Below are positions 28,368 to 37,053 of a DNA stretch of 64,000 nt, piece by piece. Each line of letters starts with the position of its first letter. The stretch's first letter is position 1. Below the pieces are notes generated by a model. It was not told the DNA's origin, ran no database searches, and was given only the letters and a program-made list of their open reading frames with translations. The position numbers were made by a program, and so were the translations under genes. Source of the DNA: Competibacter_A sp002352125 (GTDB taxonomy: Bacteria > Pseudomonadota > Gammaproteobacteria > Competibacterales > Competibacteraceae); the NCBI GenBank assembly GCA_035441325.1, contig DAOROA010000007.1:1-64000 (forward strand), in the 5' to 3' direction.

Positions 28368-28680
28368 TTGAAGAATGCCTCCTCAGTTCAGAGCGATCAT
28401 TGGTCGTGGTCGGGTTCGGCGCGACGCTCAGCGGTTCGGAATCCGCCCGGACCGGCGAGACCGGCAATGCACCGATGCAGTTAAATCTTATGGAAATTTC
28501 GCTGTGCGATCATACGCCCGGCAGACCGATTTAGCCAGCGGATAGCATGCGCGACTTCTCGCTGTCGCTATATTAAACTATGCTAATATAAATAATGATC
28601 GAGAAAAGGTTTTGTCATCCATAGCGCGTAACGGATGTGCGAGTGTGGCGCGAGACGACGCCGACGTTGGTGCTGCTTCG
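28368..28680. other. Divergent promoter region between gpmA and the ArsR-type regulator
   Basis: A 313-base region. The gpmA-proximal part has ordinary base composition and no visible feature except the gpmA ribosome binding site. The distal part turns AT-rich around 28565-28605 and contains the perfect inverted repeat described at 28569-28590. Confidence 0.6.
28569..28590. promoter_or_regulatory. Putative operator of the SqrR/BigR-like regulator
   Basis: Perfect 7-bp inverted repeat tatatta (28569-28575) / taatata (28584-28590) with an 8-base spacer. It lies in a short AT-rich patch just upstream of the ArsR-family gene. AT-rich palindromes of this kind are what BigR/SqrR-type repressors bind in their own promoters. 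It suggests autoregulation of the module. Assignment as operator is inference. Confidence 0.6.
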
Positions 28681-28983
28681 ATGGATTTACTGATTACCCG
28701 CGACGAGGATATCGAACGGGCCTCGCGTTCGCTCAAGGCGATGTCGCATCCGTTACGGCTCAAAATCCTCTGTACCCTGGGAGAGCAAGAAGTCAGCGTC
28801 CAGGAAATCGTCGAGCATGTCGGCACTTCCCAGAGCAACATTTCCCAGCACCTTGCCATTCTCCGCGACAAGGGTATTCTCACCTGTCGCAAAGACGCCA
28901 ACCGGGTTTATTACCGGGTGGGCAACGCTCGCACGCTGCGCTTGATCAGTATGATGCGAGACGTTTTCTGCGCCCGCGATTGA
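28681..28983 (+). CDS. ArsR-family regulator, SqrR/BigR-like persulfide sensor
   Basis: A winged-helix regulator of about 100 residues. The recognition helix region is TSQSNISQHLAILRDKG. Counting from the ATG at 28681, Cys31 (LKILCTL) and Cys97 (RDVFCARD) are 66 residues apart. This is the spacing of the dithiol pair (Cys41/Cys107) that forms a tetrasulfide bridge in SqrR. A further Cys69 is not part of the known pair. The next genes, DUF2892 and a rhodanese, fit a reactive-sulfur response. A TTG at 28612 would add 23 residues and lie closer to the operator. Confidence 0.82.
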   Translation: MDLLITRDEDIERASRSLKAMSHPLRLKILCTLGEQEVSVQEIVEHVGTSQSNISQHLAILRDKGILTCRKDANRVYYRVGNARTLRLISMMRDVFCARD

Positions 28984-29042
28984 ACCTGCGATGCGATCTG
29001 GTCTTTAGGCATCGACGTTTTAACGTGCGACCGAGGTCAATC

Positions 29043-29261
29043 ATGAACAGTGAACGGATCGTCCGGATCATGGCCGGTTCCTTTATTTTGTTATCCTTGT
29101 TGCTGGCGGTTTATCACAGCCACTATTGGTTGTGGTTGACCGCTTTTGTCGGGTTAAACCTGTTCCAAAGCGGTTTCACCCAATTTTGTCCGGCGGAGCT
29201 GATCCTGTGGAAGTTAGGCGTCAAAAAAGCTGGCGATTCAGCCGGCTGCTCCATGCGTTGA
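29043..29261 (+). CDS. DUF2892 small inner-membrane protein (YgaP-tail type)
   Basis: A 72-residue protein with two membrane helices (about 8-24 and 30-45) and the FCPAELILWKLG motif. This matches the DUF2892 domain that forms the membrane tail of the YgaP rhodanese. It lies between the persulfide-sensor gene and the rhodanese gene. Here the tail and the rhodanese are separate proteins that may work together at the membrane (inference). Confidence 0.8.
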   Translation: MNSERIVRIMAGSFILLSLLLAVYHSHYWLWLTAFVGLNLFQSGFTQFCPAELILWKLGVKKAGDSAGCSMR

Positions 29262-29280
29262 ACGAATCGCGGAAAACGTC

Positions 29281-29709
29281 ATGAGCGATTTCATCGAATT
29301 TGCCCAACACAATTGGCTGTTGTTTCTGGCGCTGTTCGCCATACTGGGCATGCTGGTAGGTGGCGAGGTTCTGCGCAAGGTTCGTGGAATTAGCACCCTC
29401 AATGCCGCCGAAGCCTTGCGCCTTATCAACGACCAGGATGCCTGGGTCGTGGACATCCGCGACGGCGGCGAGTACAAGGAAGGGCATATCCCGCAAGCTC
29501 GCCACGTTCCGTTCGCCGCGCTTCGAGAGCGGCTGGGCGAATTCGTCAAGGCGGGCGATAAGCCAGTGATCGTTTACTGCCGTAGCGGGGCTACCGCTCA
29601 GTCGGCGTGCGCTCTCCTCAAAAAGAACGGAATCGCCAACGTTTACAGCCTAAACGGTGGTTTGCCGGCTTGGCTGGACGCCCATCTACCGGTTAGCCGC
29701 AAGAAATAG
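29281..29709 (+). CDS. Membrane-anchored rhodanese-like sulfurtransferase (YibN-like)
   Basis: A 142-residue protein with an N-terminal membrane helix (about 11-30) and one rhodanese domain. The active-site Cys100 lies in the six-residue loop CRSGAT, as in sulfurtransferases that accept sulfur from thiosulfate or persulfides. Length and anchor match YibN, which in Escherichia coli lies near secB-gpsA as it does here. It is 19 bases downstream of the DUF2892 gene. It may belong both to the persulfide module and to the conserved secB neighbourhood. Confidence 0.88.
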   Translation: MSDFIEFAQHNWLLFLALFAILGMLVGGEVLRKVRGISTLNAAEALRLINDQDAWVVDIRDGGEYKEGHIPQARHVPFAALRERLGEFVKAGDKPVIVYCRSGATAQSACALLKKNGIANVYSLNGGLPAWLDAHLPVSRKK

Positions 29710-29924
29710 CGGCTTCTGGATGCCTCCTCAAACTCGATGGCGCCGAGTCGTCGTCGCTCAGTGGTCACATGTCGGCAGGCGCGATGTAGGGCGGCCAAAA
29801 CGTGCGGCCGTCCCAGACTCCAACCGCGATTCGGGTTTGTGGCGCAAGATTGAGCGACAGACCTTAACAAGGCGAATATTCTCCATCCGTACCTAGAACC
29901 ACATACACCAACAGAGCATCCCGC

Positions 29925-30392
29925 ATGAGCGAGCAACAGCAGGTTTCCCAGCATTTTGAAATTCAGAAGGTCTATTTGAAGGATGTGTCGCTGGAGGCCC
30001 CCAATTCCCCGATGATTTTCACCGAGCAGTGGCAACCGCAAAGCGAAGTCAGGTTGGAAACGGGCGCTACGCCGTTGGCCGATGATTTGTTCGAGGTGGT
30101 GCTAACCGTGACGGTTACCTCGAAGCTTGGCGACCGCACGGCTTATTTGGCCGAGGTTCAGCAGGCCGGTCTGTTTACCTTGCGAGGTTTCGACGAGCCG
30201 CAGATGGGGCATATGTTGCACGCGTTTTGCCCGAATATCCTGTTTCCTTTTGCCCGCGAGGAGTTGGCTTCGCTAATCGGGAAAGGCGGGTTTCCGGCGT
30301 TGCTGCTCAATCCGATCAATTTCGACGGCCTCTACATGCAGCGACTCCAACAGCAACAAGCAGCGGCGGGCGCTACGCAAGCGACGCACTGA
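29925..30392 (+). CDS. secB: Protein-export chaperone SecB
   Basis: A 155-residue cytoplasmic tetrameric chaperone that keeps preproteins unfolded and passes them to SecA. FEIQKVYLKDVSLEAPN and the LFPFAREELASLIGKGGFPALLLNPINFD stretch (given in part) are strongly conserved. It is 4 bases upstream of gpsA, the order known from enterobacteria and pseudomonads. The 215-base gap before it contains a hairpin (arms 29789-29796 and 29806-29813) without a T-run. Confidence 0.97.
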   Translation: MSEQQQVSQHFEIQKVYLKDVSLEAPNSPMIFTEQWQPQSEVRLETGATPLADDLFEVVLTVTVTSKLGDRTAYLAEVQQAGLFTLRGFDEPQMGHMLHAFCPNILFPFAREELASLIGKGGFPALLLNPINFDGLYMQRLQQQQAAAGATQATH

Positions 30393-30396
30393 AATT

Positions 30397-31404
30397 ATGG
30401 TCGCCGCCACGACGGTCGCCGTCCTTGGCGCAGGTTCCTGGGGTACCGCGCTGGGATTATTACTGGCGCGCAACGGGTACGCGGTCCATCTGTGGGGGCA
30501 CGACCCCGACGAAATAGCTCCTTTGCGTCGGGATCGGGAAAACCGTCGCTATCTAGCTGGTATTCCGTTTCCGCCGACCCTAAGCGCGGGCACGGATCTG
30601 GCCGAAGCCTTGGCCGGAGCAGATCTGGTTTTGGCGGTAGTGCCGAGCCATGCCTATGGTGCAACGCTGGCTCGGCTGCGGCCGCATATGCCACCTTTTG
30701 CCGGTTTCGCTTGGGCGACCAAAGGCCTGGAGCATGGTAGCGGTCGATTTCTGCACGAAGTGACGGCGGATGTACTGGGTGAGGCATGGCCGGCAGCCGT
30801 GATTTCCGGTCCCAGCTTCGCGCGGGAGGTCGCGCTTGGCCTGCCGACGGCTGTTACCGTCGCCGCGCGGGATACGGCTTATGCCCGTCGGGTAGCAGCC
30901 CTGTTGCATGGCTCGAATCTGCGCGCCTACACCAGTGTCGATGTCGTCGGCGTCGAATTGGGGGGGGCGATCAAGAACGTGCTGGCCATCGCCGCCGGGA
31001 TCGCCGATGGCTTGGGGTTCGGAGCCAACGCTCGGGCGGCATTAATCACTCGCGGGCTGGCGGAAATGGTGCGGCTCGGTCTGGCGGTGGGCGGGCAGCG
31101 CGAAACCTTCATGGGGCTAGCCGGCATCGGCGATTTGGTGTTGACTTGCACCGACGATCAGTCGCGAAACCGCCGGTTCGGGTTGGCGATCGGGCGGGGC
31201 GAGACAGCCGAGGCGGCTTTCGCGGCCATCGGTCAAGTGGTGGAGGGCGCGGTGACGGCGCAAGAGGTGTTGCGGTTGGCTCGACAGCACCAAGTGGACA
31301 TGCCGATCACCGAGCAAGTGGATGAAATTTTGCATCGAGGCCAACATCCCCGGCGAGCGGTCGAGAATCTGTTGGCGCGTGATCCGAAGCCGGAAACGGT
31401 CTGA
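30397..31404 (+). CDS. gpsA: NAD(P)H-dependent glycerol-3-phosphate dehydrogenase
   Basis: A 335-residue cytoplasmic enzyme reducing dihydroxyacetone phosphate to sn-glycerol-3-phosphate for phospholipid synthesis. The N-terminal VLGAGSWGTALG is the Rossmann loop. The conserved ISGPSFAREV, GGAIKNVLAIAAG (catalytic Lys) and GLAGIGDLVLTCT segments are present. It follows secB by 4 bases. A weak hairpin (arms 31413-31418 and 31429-31434, no T-run) lies before the convergent DUF2889 gene. Confidence 0.97.
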   Translation: MVAATTVAVLGAGSWGTALGLLLARNGYAVHLWGHDPDEIAPLRRDRENRRYLAGIPFPPTLSAGTDLAEALAGADLVLAVVPSHAYGATLARLRPHMPPFAGFAWATKGLEHGSGRFLHEVTADVLGEAWPAAVISGPSFAREVALGLPTAVTVAARDTAYARRVAALLHGSNLRAYTSVDVVGVELGGAIKNVLAIAAGIADGLGFGANARAALITRGLAEMVRLGLAVGGQRETFMGLAGIGDLVLTCTDDQSRNRRFGLAIGRGETAEAAFAAIGQVVEGAVTAQEVLRLARQHQVDMPITEQVDEILHRGQHPRRAVENLLARDPKPETV

Positions 31405-31435
31405 ATTCGTGGCGGGATGACCAGCCGGATCCCGT

Positions 31436-32044
31436 TCAGGTGAGGCAATCGTCCAGCAGCGGACGGTTTTTGGTGTCCGAGCTGCCGTCCGGACCGGTAT
31501 AGGCTCGCGGCCAGCGTTTTTTCACCACTGGACTATCGCTGACTAAGGCGTGGCATGTGTTCAATACGGGCGGTGGCGGTCGATCTTCCGGTGTTTTCGC
31601 ATCGTCTTCGTCGTAACGTTTGCCGTACAAAGTCTGGAACATGGTGGTGGCGACCGGACCTAGCAGTTCAGTCATATGAGTGCAGCCGGCTGCGCCAGCG
31701 AATAGTTCCCTGAGTTTGAGCGACCACCCCGGCCCGATGCGCACGCCGATCAGCTCTCGATAGCGGCCGGTGATGGTGGGGCAAAGCTCGAACGGCGAAC
31801 CGTCGGTACGGGCTTCGATATCGTGGATGCGGAACTGATTGTCCACGGTCAAGCGAATCCACATATCGTGTAGCGGCTCTCCGGGCTGTATGGCGCCTCC
31901 GCGATCTTCATTGGGGAAAACGTAAGTTTTGGTATCGACCAGCCGCCCTTCAATGTCCCATAAACCATCCTCGCGTTGGTAACCCCAGCATTGGACGGTA
32001 CGGCCGTGGAGCAACTGGCGGGGAGCGGGGGCGGAGAGTGGCAT
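31436..32044 (-). CDS. DUF2889 family protein
   Basis: A 202-residue cytoplasmic protein of the DUF2889 family, recognised from the YQREDGLWDIEGRLVDTK opening, the HDMWIRLTVDNQF segment and GPGWSLKLRELFAGAAGCTH. No catalytic function is established. The C-terminal tail (VVKKRWPRAYTGPDG) is also conserved in the family. It is probably in one transcript with the DUF1289 gene upstream on the same strand. Confidence 0.78.
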   Translation of the reverse strand: MPLSAPAPRQLLHGRTVQCWGYQREDGLWDIEGRLVDTKTYVFPNEDRGGAIQPGEPLHDMWIRLTVDNQFRIHDIEARTDGSPFELCPTITGRYRELIGVRIGPGWSLKLRELFAGAAGCTHMTELLGPVATTMFQTLYGKRYDEDDAKTPEDRPPPPVLNTCHALVSDSPVVKKRWPRAYTGPDGSSDTKNRPLLDDCLT

Positions 32045-32080
32045 AAAATTCTCTAGCGTAACGTAGTGGTCGATATGTCG

Positions 32081-32296
32081 TCAGTCGAAGAAAGTGCCGT
32101 CTACGATACGCGCCAAGCGGCCTTCCAGCTCGGCTAGTACCGCGTATTTTTGCGTGGGGTCGTAGTCCCACCACGCGGCAATTTCATCCAGGGTACGAAG
32201 GCAGCCATCGCACAGTTGGGTTTGCGGGTTGATGACGCAGATTCCGACGCAGGGAGACGGTGGATCGTTAGATGCGCAAGGGTTGTCGAGGGGCAT
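32081..32296 (-). CDS. DUF1289 small Cys-rich protein
   Basis: A 71-residue protein with PCVGICVINPQTQLCDGC, the four-cysteine DUF1289 signature, followed by LDEIAAWWDY. The cysteines probably bind a metal or cluster (inference). I chose the ATG at 32296, which gives the usual family length. It lies 36 bases upstream of the DUF2889 gene. Confidence 0.82.
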   Translation of the reverse strand: MPLDNPCASNDPPSPCVGICVINPQTQLCDGCLRTLDEIAAWWDYDPTQKYAVLAELEGRLARIVDGTFFD

Positions 32297-32826
32297 GAGC
32301 GATTTGCGGTGACGGTCGCTGGCGATGACGATACTATTAAAACTAAAACGCTTAAAACACCTGCCCATGATAACGCGCCGAGGCAGAGCAAATCCATGAA
32401 CAATCGAGTCATCGGAACCGATGGCGTCGCTCGATGGCGAGAGGGGCGGTTAAATCGTCCGAATTTTGCCGCGATGATCCTATGCTTTCTGGACCAGCAA
32501 AGGCGGTAGTCTCCGAAGACTGGACAGCGATTCAGGCGAAAATCGTTCGCCGAAACCATCAGTTGTAGATGTTGATTTTTCGATTCTGGCAGCTTTCGTC
32601 GCGATGCGGCGAGGTCTCGACAAAGATGAGCGTCGTTTTTCGTTGCCGTGGTTTTGCGGAAGCGTTAAGTGAGAATAAACATAAAATAATCTGGGTGTTC
32701 TTGTCTGGACGGGGTGCCAAGTTTAACCTTTAATTGAGCGTGAAGAACACACTGATCGGGCCGGTGACGCGTTGTTTTGGCAGCGGCCAGATGTTTTAAG
32801 ATCATCGATACCTTGGGAGAAATCTT
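32297..32826. other. 530-base intergenic region, no supported gene
   Basis: Short frames on both strands lack a family match or a good ribosome binding site. One minus-strand frame around 32300-32420 would encode a hydrophobic segment (LCLGALSWAGVLSVLVLIV), but it reads into the DUF1289 gene in another frame. The stretch around 32665-32690 is AT-rich and may hold a promoter. I see no terminator. Confidence 0.4.
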
Positions 32827-33099
32827 ATGTTGACGTACGAAGATTGTGTGGAGCTAAGCGATTTGACCGAGGAAGAAGTCGAGGCTATCGCCCAACACGA
32901 GCGTTTGCCGGAGATGGCGGCTTTGGAAATGGGCAGTTATCTGGTCCACACTCCTGCAGGTATCCCGATGATCAAGCGCATCATTTTGGATGATATCGAA
33001 GAAGCGCGGCGGCACGGATACGCACAAAAAGTTCTGCAGTTGAAGCTAGTTCTGAAACACTTTGTCGATACTCACCCGAGCAACGCGGCCAAAATTTGA
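32827..33099 (+). CDS. Conserved hypothetical protein, 90 residues
   Basis: A small acidic soluble protein starting MLTYEDCVELSDLTEEEV, with two amphipathic helices likely at the C-terminus (DDIEEARRHGYAQKVLQL). The ATG follows GGGAGAAATCTT, a good ribosome binding site. Codon use looks like that of its neighbours. I recall similar proteins in other gammaproteobacteria but no function. It stands alone between non-coding stretches. Confidence 0.6.
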   Translation: MLTYEDCVELSDLTEEEVEAIAQHERLPEMAALEMGSYLVHTPAGIPMIKRIILDDIEEARRHGYAQKVLQLKLVLKHFVDTHPSNAAKI

Positions 33100-33251
33100 G
33101 CGGGACTGGAGGCGGTGGTTGCGGACAGGCGGGCCGATTCGGAGAGATTGCCGGCCGAGATGGAGGTCGCTCGCGGCTCGCGATATGCGAAGCGCGGATA
33201 GCTGATCGCTAGGATGGCAACAACGATATGCCACATAAAATCGGCAAACGT

Positions 33252-33866
33252 TCAAGAACGGTCTGTAGCCAGCAACGCTTGCACTTCGGCCGGACCAGCC
33301 CGCCGCAGAGGCCGGCCGTCAACCGGGCTGCGTGGCGCCTCCCGTTCGGCCAGAAGCCTGAAGATCGTGAGGTCGATGCAAGCATCGCCAGCCCCAAAAC
33401 GAAAGACTGGTAAACAAACGTGGTCGCCGTTAGCCAGTTTGAGGCGGCGTTCCGAGGTTTCGAAGGGAATGTGATGCTCCATCAAAAACAACAAAATGTC
33501 TTTGGGGGTGTCGGCGAACAGGTGAAGTTGGATATCGGCGTGGGGGCCGGCGGTACCGTTCAGCACCGATCCGACTAACTTGGGGCGGAAATTTGCCAAG
33601 AAGCGCATGGCTTCCAGGGCAATTTTCCGTAGACCGAGCAAGCGAGAGGCTTGATGCTCGGCGTGGAACAACCGTTGATGGTCGATCAAGGCTCGTTCGA
33701 TTTCGGCGTTATCGGGCAGAGCGGCTTTGTCGGTCACCGCCAAATGCAGGGCCGCTTTTCGTTTGGCGGTACGGAAGTCCCGAATTCCTTCCTCAGCCAT
33801 GAGCCGGGCGCATTCCTGAGCCAGCAGAGTTTTGAGTCGGCGGTAGTCGCGGTGGTGGCGTGCCAT
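33252..33866 (-). CDS. Nucleotidyltransferase-like conserved protein
   Basis: A 204-residue protein with an N-terminal helical region of about 90 residues. GSVLNGTAGPHADIQLHLF follows at about 99-117. The GS-x(n)-D-I pattern resembles the metal-binding core of minimal nucleotidyltransferases. The second half includes PVFRFGAGDACIDLTIF, which may supply the third acidic residue. Substrate and partner are unknown; no antitoxin-like gene is adjacent on its strand. It is read alone, divergent from the pil operon. Confidence 0.6.
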   Translation of the reverse strand: MARHHRDYRRLKTLLAQECARLMAEEGIRDFRTAKRKAALHLAVTDKAALPDNAEIERALIDHQRLFHAEHQASRLLGLRKIALEAMRFLANFRPKLVGSVLNGTAGPHADIQLHLFADTPKDILLFLMEHHIPFETSERRLKLANGDHVCLPVFRFGAGDACIDLTIFRLLAEREAPRSPVDGRPLRRAGPAEVQALLATDRS

Positions 33867-34098
33867 GAATAAACTCCAGCGGTGCGGTGGTGGCCGATGG
33901 CGAGGATGTGGCCCGACTTCGAACCGGATCGGCTATGCTCCGGGGCGGGATCGGAAGCCTCCAAGCAGGCCCAAACTGGCTAGCTTGGCATTATCTTCGA
34001 GATGGGGCGAAACTTCTCGGGCTCTTGGCCTTGGTTGTTTGCTATATTCACGGGGTGCGTTTGATTCGTCCAATCCGAATTAGTTGAGGGAGCGTACA

Positions 34099-35199
34099 TT
34101 GGCTCTGTTCAAGCGTAAAGAACCCATTCTGGGCATCGATATCAGTCCGTCGGCGATCAAGCTGATCGAGCTGAGCCGTTCCGGGCAGCGGTTTCGGGTC
34201 GAGGCCTTCGCCATCGAACCGCTAGGCGAAGGCATGATGGAAGACCGCAATCTTACCGATCCTGGCGAGGTGGGAGAAGCGATCAAGCGAGCATGGCGCA
34301 AATCCGGTACCCGGTTGCGCCGTGCGGCCGTCGCTGTGCCCACCTCCAGCGTGATTACGCGCGCCGTACCGATGCCGGCCGATTTCAAAGAGAGCGACAT
34401 CGAAGTCAACATGTCGATCGAGGCATCCCAGTACATTCCGTATCCCGTCGAGGAGGTGTATCTGGATTTCGAAGTCAAAGGGCCATCTCAAGCCAATAGC
34501 GAGATGCAAGATGTCATGCTGGTCGCTTCCCGCCGGGAGAACGTGGATACCCGGGAAGCTGCTCTCAAGGAAGCCGGGTTGGTTCCGGTGATTGTGGATG
34601 TAGAGGTTTACGCCCTGGAAAACATGTTCCGGTTGCTGATGGATAGCCTGCCGAAAGCGAGCGGCGAGAGCGGCGTTAGTTTGTCCAAAGGGCGGGAAGG
34701 CTTAACGGCGTTGGTGGACATCGGCGCCACTATCACTAATTTGTATATATTACAGCAAGATAGAGTCATATTTACTCGCGAACAAGGCTTCGGTGTCGAC
34801 CAGCTTACCGTGCAGATCGCTGAGTCTTATGGCGTGCCAAGGGAGCAAGCCGAGCAAATGAAACGTTCCGGACAAGTGGCCGACGATTTCTCTGCCATGC
34901 TCCTGGAACCATTCAAACAGATGCTGGCTGAGCAGATCGGACATGGATTGCAATTCTTTTTTTCCTCCGACCAGTATGTTTCGGGCCGCTATAATGTAGA
35001 TACTATTGTTCTCGTTGGCGGTGGCGCCATGATCATGGGGTTAGACCGGGTGGTCGCGGACTTGCTGGGCATTACTACGGTTGTTGCCAGTCCCTTCAAA
35101 AGCATGGGCAGCGCCGTGAAGGTGAACAGCAGCGCTTTGTTGCGCGATGCGCCGTTGTTGATGGTTGCCGGTGGGCTGGCCCTAAGGAGCTTCGACTGA
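34099..35199 (+). CDS. pilM: Type IV pilus assembly protein PilM
   Basis: A 366-residue actin-like cytoplasmic ATPase that binds the N-terminus of PilN and links the inner-membrane alignment complex to the motor. GIDISPSAIKLIELS, ALVDIGATITNLYIL and IVLVGGGAMIMGLDR are the actin-fold phosphate loops. I prefer the TTG at 34099: GAGGGAG at 34086-34092 is correctly spaced and the product then starts LALFKRKE as in homologues. It is the first gene of pilMNOPQ. Confidence 0.95.
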   Translation: MALFKRKEPILGIDISPSAIKLIELSRSGQRFRVEAFAIEPLGEGMMEDRNLTDPGEVGEAIKRAWRKSGTRLRRAAVAVPTSSVITRAVPMPADFKESDIEVNMSIEASQYIPYPVEEVYLDFEVKGPSQANSEMQDVMLVASRRENVDTREAALKEAGLVPVIVDVEVYALENMFRLLMDSLPKASGESGVSLSKGREGLTALVDIGATITNLYILQQDRVIFTREQGFGVDQLTVQIAESYGVPREQAEQMKRSGQVADDFSAMLLEPFKQMLAEQIGHGLQFFFSSDQYVSGRYNVDTIVLVGGGAMIMGLDRVVADLLGITTVVASPFKSMGSAVKVNSSALLRDAPLLMVAGGLALRSFD

Positions 35200-35200
35200 T

Positions 35201-35773
35201 ATGACGCGCATCAATTTATTGCCTTGGCGAGAGGCACGCCACGCTCAGCGGCAGCGCGAGTTGATCTCGATGCTGGTCGCAGCGGCGTTAGTCGCAGCGG
35301 GAATCGTATTTCTGGTGTACACCGAGATCGCCAATCGCATCGAGTACCAGCAGGAGCGCAACAATTATCTGCGCGGTGAGATCGCCCGTCTCAAGAAAGC
35401 AGCTGAGGAGCTGCAGGAGTTGCAGAAGACCAAAAATCGGTTGGTTGAGCGTCTGAACGTCATCCAAAAGCTACAGACGAGCCGTCCCGGTATGGTGCGG
35501 ATGCTGGACGAACTCGTTCGATTGATTCCACAGGATATTTACCTGACCGGTTTCAAGACCGTCAGTAATCAAGTGACTCTTAGCGGCATCGCCCGTTCCG
35601 ACAACGTTATTTCCGATTTCATGCGCAGCATCCGGGATGCTAATCTGTTTGGCGAGCCAGCCTTACAGGTGATCGAAACCAAGAACGTAGGCAGCGTGCA
35701 AGCGAGGGTATTCGAGTTGATCGTTCCGCTCAAGCTAGAAGGAAATCAAGCGGGTTCGGAGGGCAAGACATGA
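35201..35773 (+). CDS. pilN: Type IV pilus assembly protein PilN
   Basis: A 190-residue bitopic inner-membrane protein. The N-terminal INLLPWRE is the PilM-binding motif. A membrane helix lies at about 24-42, a coiled coil at about 48-85, and a periplasmic ferredoxin-like domain follows. It forms heterodimers with PilO. The gene starts one base after pilM ends and overlaps pilO by 4 bases. Confidence 0.95.
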   Translation: MTRINLLPWREARHAQRQRELISMLVAAALVAAGIVFLVYTEIANRIEYQQERNNYLRGEIARLKKAAEELQELQKTKNRLVERLNVIQKLQTSRPGMVRMLDELVRLIPQDIYLTGFKTVSNQVTLSGIARSDNVISDFMRSIRDANLFGEPALQVIETKNVGSVQARVFELIVPLKLEGNQAGSEGKT

Positions 35774-36447
35774 ATCTATCCGAGATCAACCTCAGCGATT
35801 TCGATTTGCGGGAGGCGGGTGATTGGCCGCTGGCGGGCAAGCTGGTGCTTGTGGTCTTGACCATCGCCGCTGTGTTGGGGGGAGGATACTATTTTTTTAC
35901 CAACGACCAGCTTGAGGCATTGGATCAGGCAACTCGCGAAGAACAGCAACTGAGACAGGATTTTATCGAAAAGCAGCGTGTGGCGGCCAACCTGGAATCG
36001 TTCCGGATGCAACTCAAGCAGATGGAGGCGGATCTGCAGGTCATGTTGCGGCAATTGCCAACCGGTACCGAAATGCCGGAATTGCTGGAAAACGTATCCG
36101 ATACCGGCAAAAAAAATGGGTTGGAGTTCGAGTTGTTCAAACCCGAACCTGAGCAACCGCGGGATTTTTATGCTGCCAAACCGATTACCATCAAAGCGCG
36201 GGGGACCTACCATCAGTTTGGCGCTTTCGTGAGTGGAGTTGCAGCCTTACCGCGTATTGTGACTTTGGAAAGCGCAACGTTGGCGAGTCCTATCAGTGCT
36301 GCCAAAGGAACGAAAGCCGATAAAGGAGAGAAGCCGGGACAGTTGAGCATTCAGGCAACCCTGCAGACGTATCGCTATATGGATGAAGGCGGTAGTTCGG
36401 TTGCGGGTAGCCAACAGCAAGGGAAGAAGGGGGCTGCCAAGAAATGA
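35770..36447 (+). CDS. pilO: Type IV pilus assembly protein PilO
   Basis: A 225-residue bitopic inner-membrane protein. The membrane helix is at about 23-41 (KLVLVVLTIAAVLGGGYYFF), then a coiled coil and a periplasmic domain that pairs with PilN and PilP. The C-terminus is Lys/Gly-rich. The start overlaps pilN (ATGA) and the end overlaps pilP, so all are translated from one message. Confidence 0.95.
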   Translation: MNLSEINLSDFDLREAGDWPLAGKLVLVVLTIAAVLGGGYYFFTNDQLEALDQATREEQQLRQDFIEKQRVAANLESFRMQLKQMEADLQVMLRQLPTGTEMPELLENVSDTGKKNGLEFELFKPEPEQPRDFYAAKPITIKARGTYHQFGAFVSGVAALPRIVTLESATLASPISAAKGTKADKGEKPGQLSIQATLQTYRYMDEGGSSVAGSQQQGKKGAAKK

Positions 36448-37037
36448 GCGCGCATCTTCGTCCGGGTTCGGTTGTGACATCCGTGCAGAGTGCTTTGTTG
36501 CTGGGCGTGGTACTGGCTGCGCTAGCAGGATGCGCGCAGCGAGATCTGACCGACTTGCAACAATTCGTGGAAAAAACCAAGCGCGACACGCCGATCAAAA
36601 AGCCCGATCCACCGCCGGAAATCAAGCCATACACGCCGTTTACCTATACTGCTCAGGGAATCAAAGATCCGTTCCTCGTAGCGCCGTTTGCGCAAGAGGA
36701 GGAACTGGAGTTAACCCAGGAAGCAGCGACGGCACAGGGCGGCGGTTATACCGGTGTTCGGCCCGATCCCAACAGGGTACGGGAGGAGCTCGAAAAATAC
36801 ACGCTGGGTTCGCTCAAGATGATGGGCACTTTTCGTATGGGTGGCGGCCCCGAATTGTGGGCGCTGGTTTTGGCTCCCGATGGCGTCGTGCATCGGGTTC
36901 AGAAAAACAATTACTTGGGTACCAACCACGGCAAGATTATCAACGTTACGGAGCAACGGGTTGATCTGAAGGAGATCGTTCCGGATGGGCCCGGACGCTG
37001 GCAGGAACGGGATGCGTTCCTGTCGCTTACCCAATGA
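36444..37037 (+). CDS. pilP: Type IV pilus lipoprotein PilP
   Basis: A 197-residue lipoprotein with lipobox LAGC and acylated Cys30. A flexible linker carries the PilN/PilO-binding region. The C-terminal beta-domain (LGSLKMMGTFRMGG, LGTNHGKI) contacts the secretin PilQ. It connects the inner-membrane complex to the outer-membrane pore. It ends 16 bases before the pilQ ATG. Confidence 0.94.
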   Translation: MSAHLRPGSVVTSVQSALLLGVVLAALAGCAQRDLTDLQQFVEKTKRDTPIKKPDPPPEIKPYTPFTYTAQGIKDPFLVAPFAQEEELELTQEAATAQGGGYTGVRPDPNRVREELEKYTLGSLKMMGTFRMGGGPELWALVLAPDGVVHRVQKNNYLGTNHGKIINVTEQRVDLKEIVPDGPGRWQERDAFLSLTQ

Positions 37038-37053
37038 TCGAGGGGGAAGTGTC

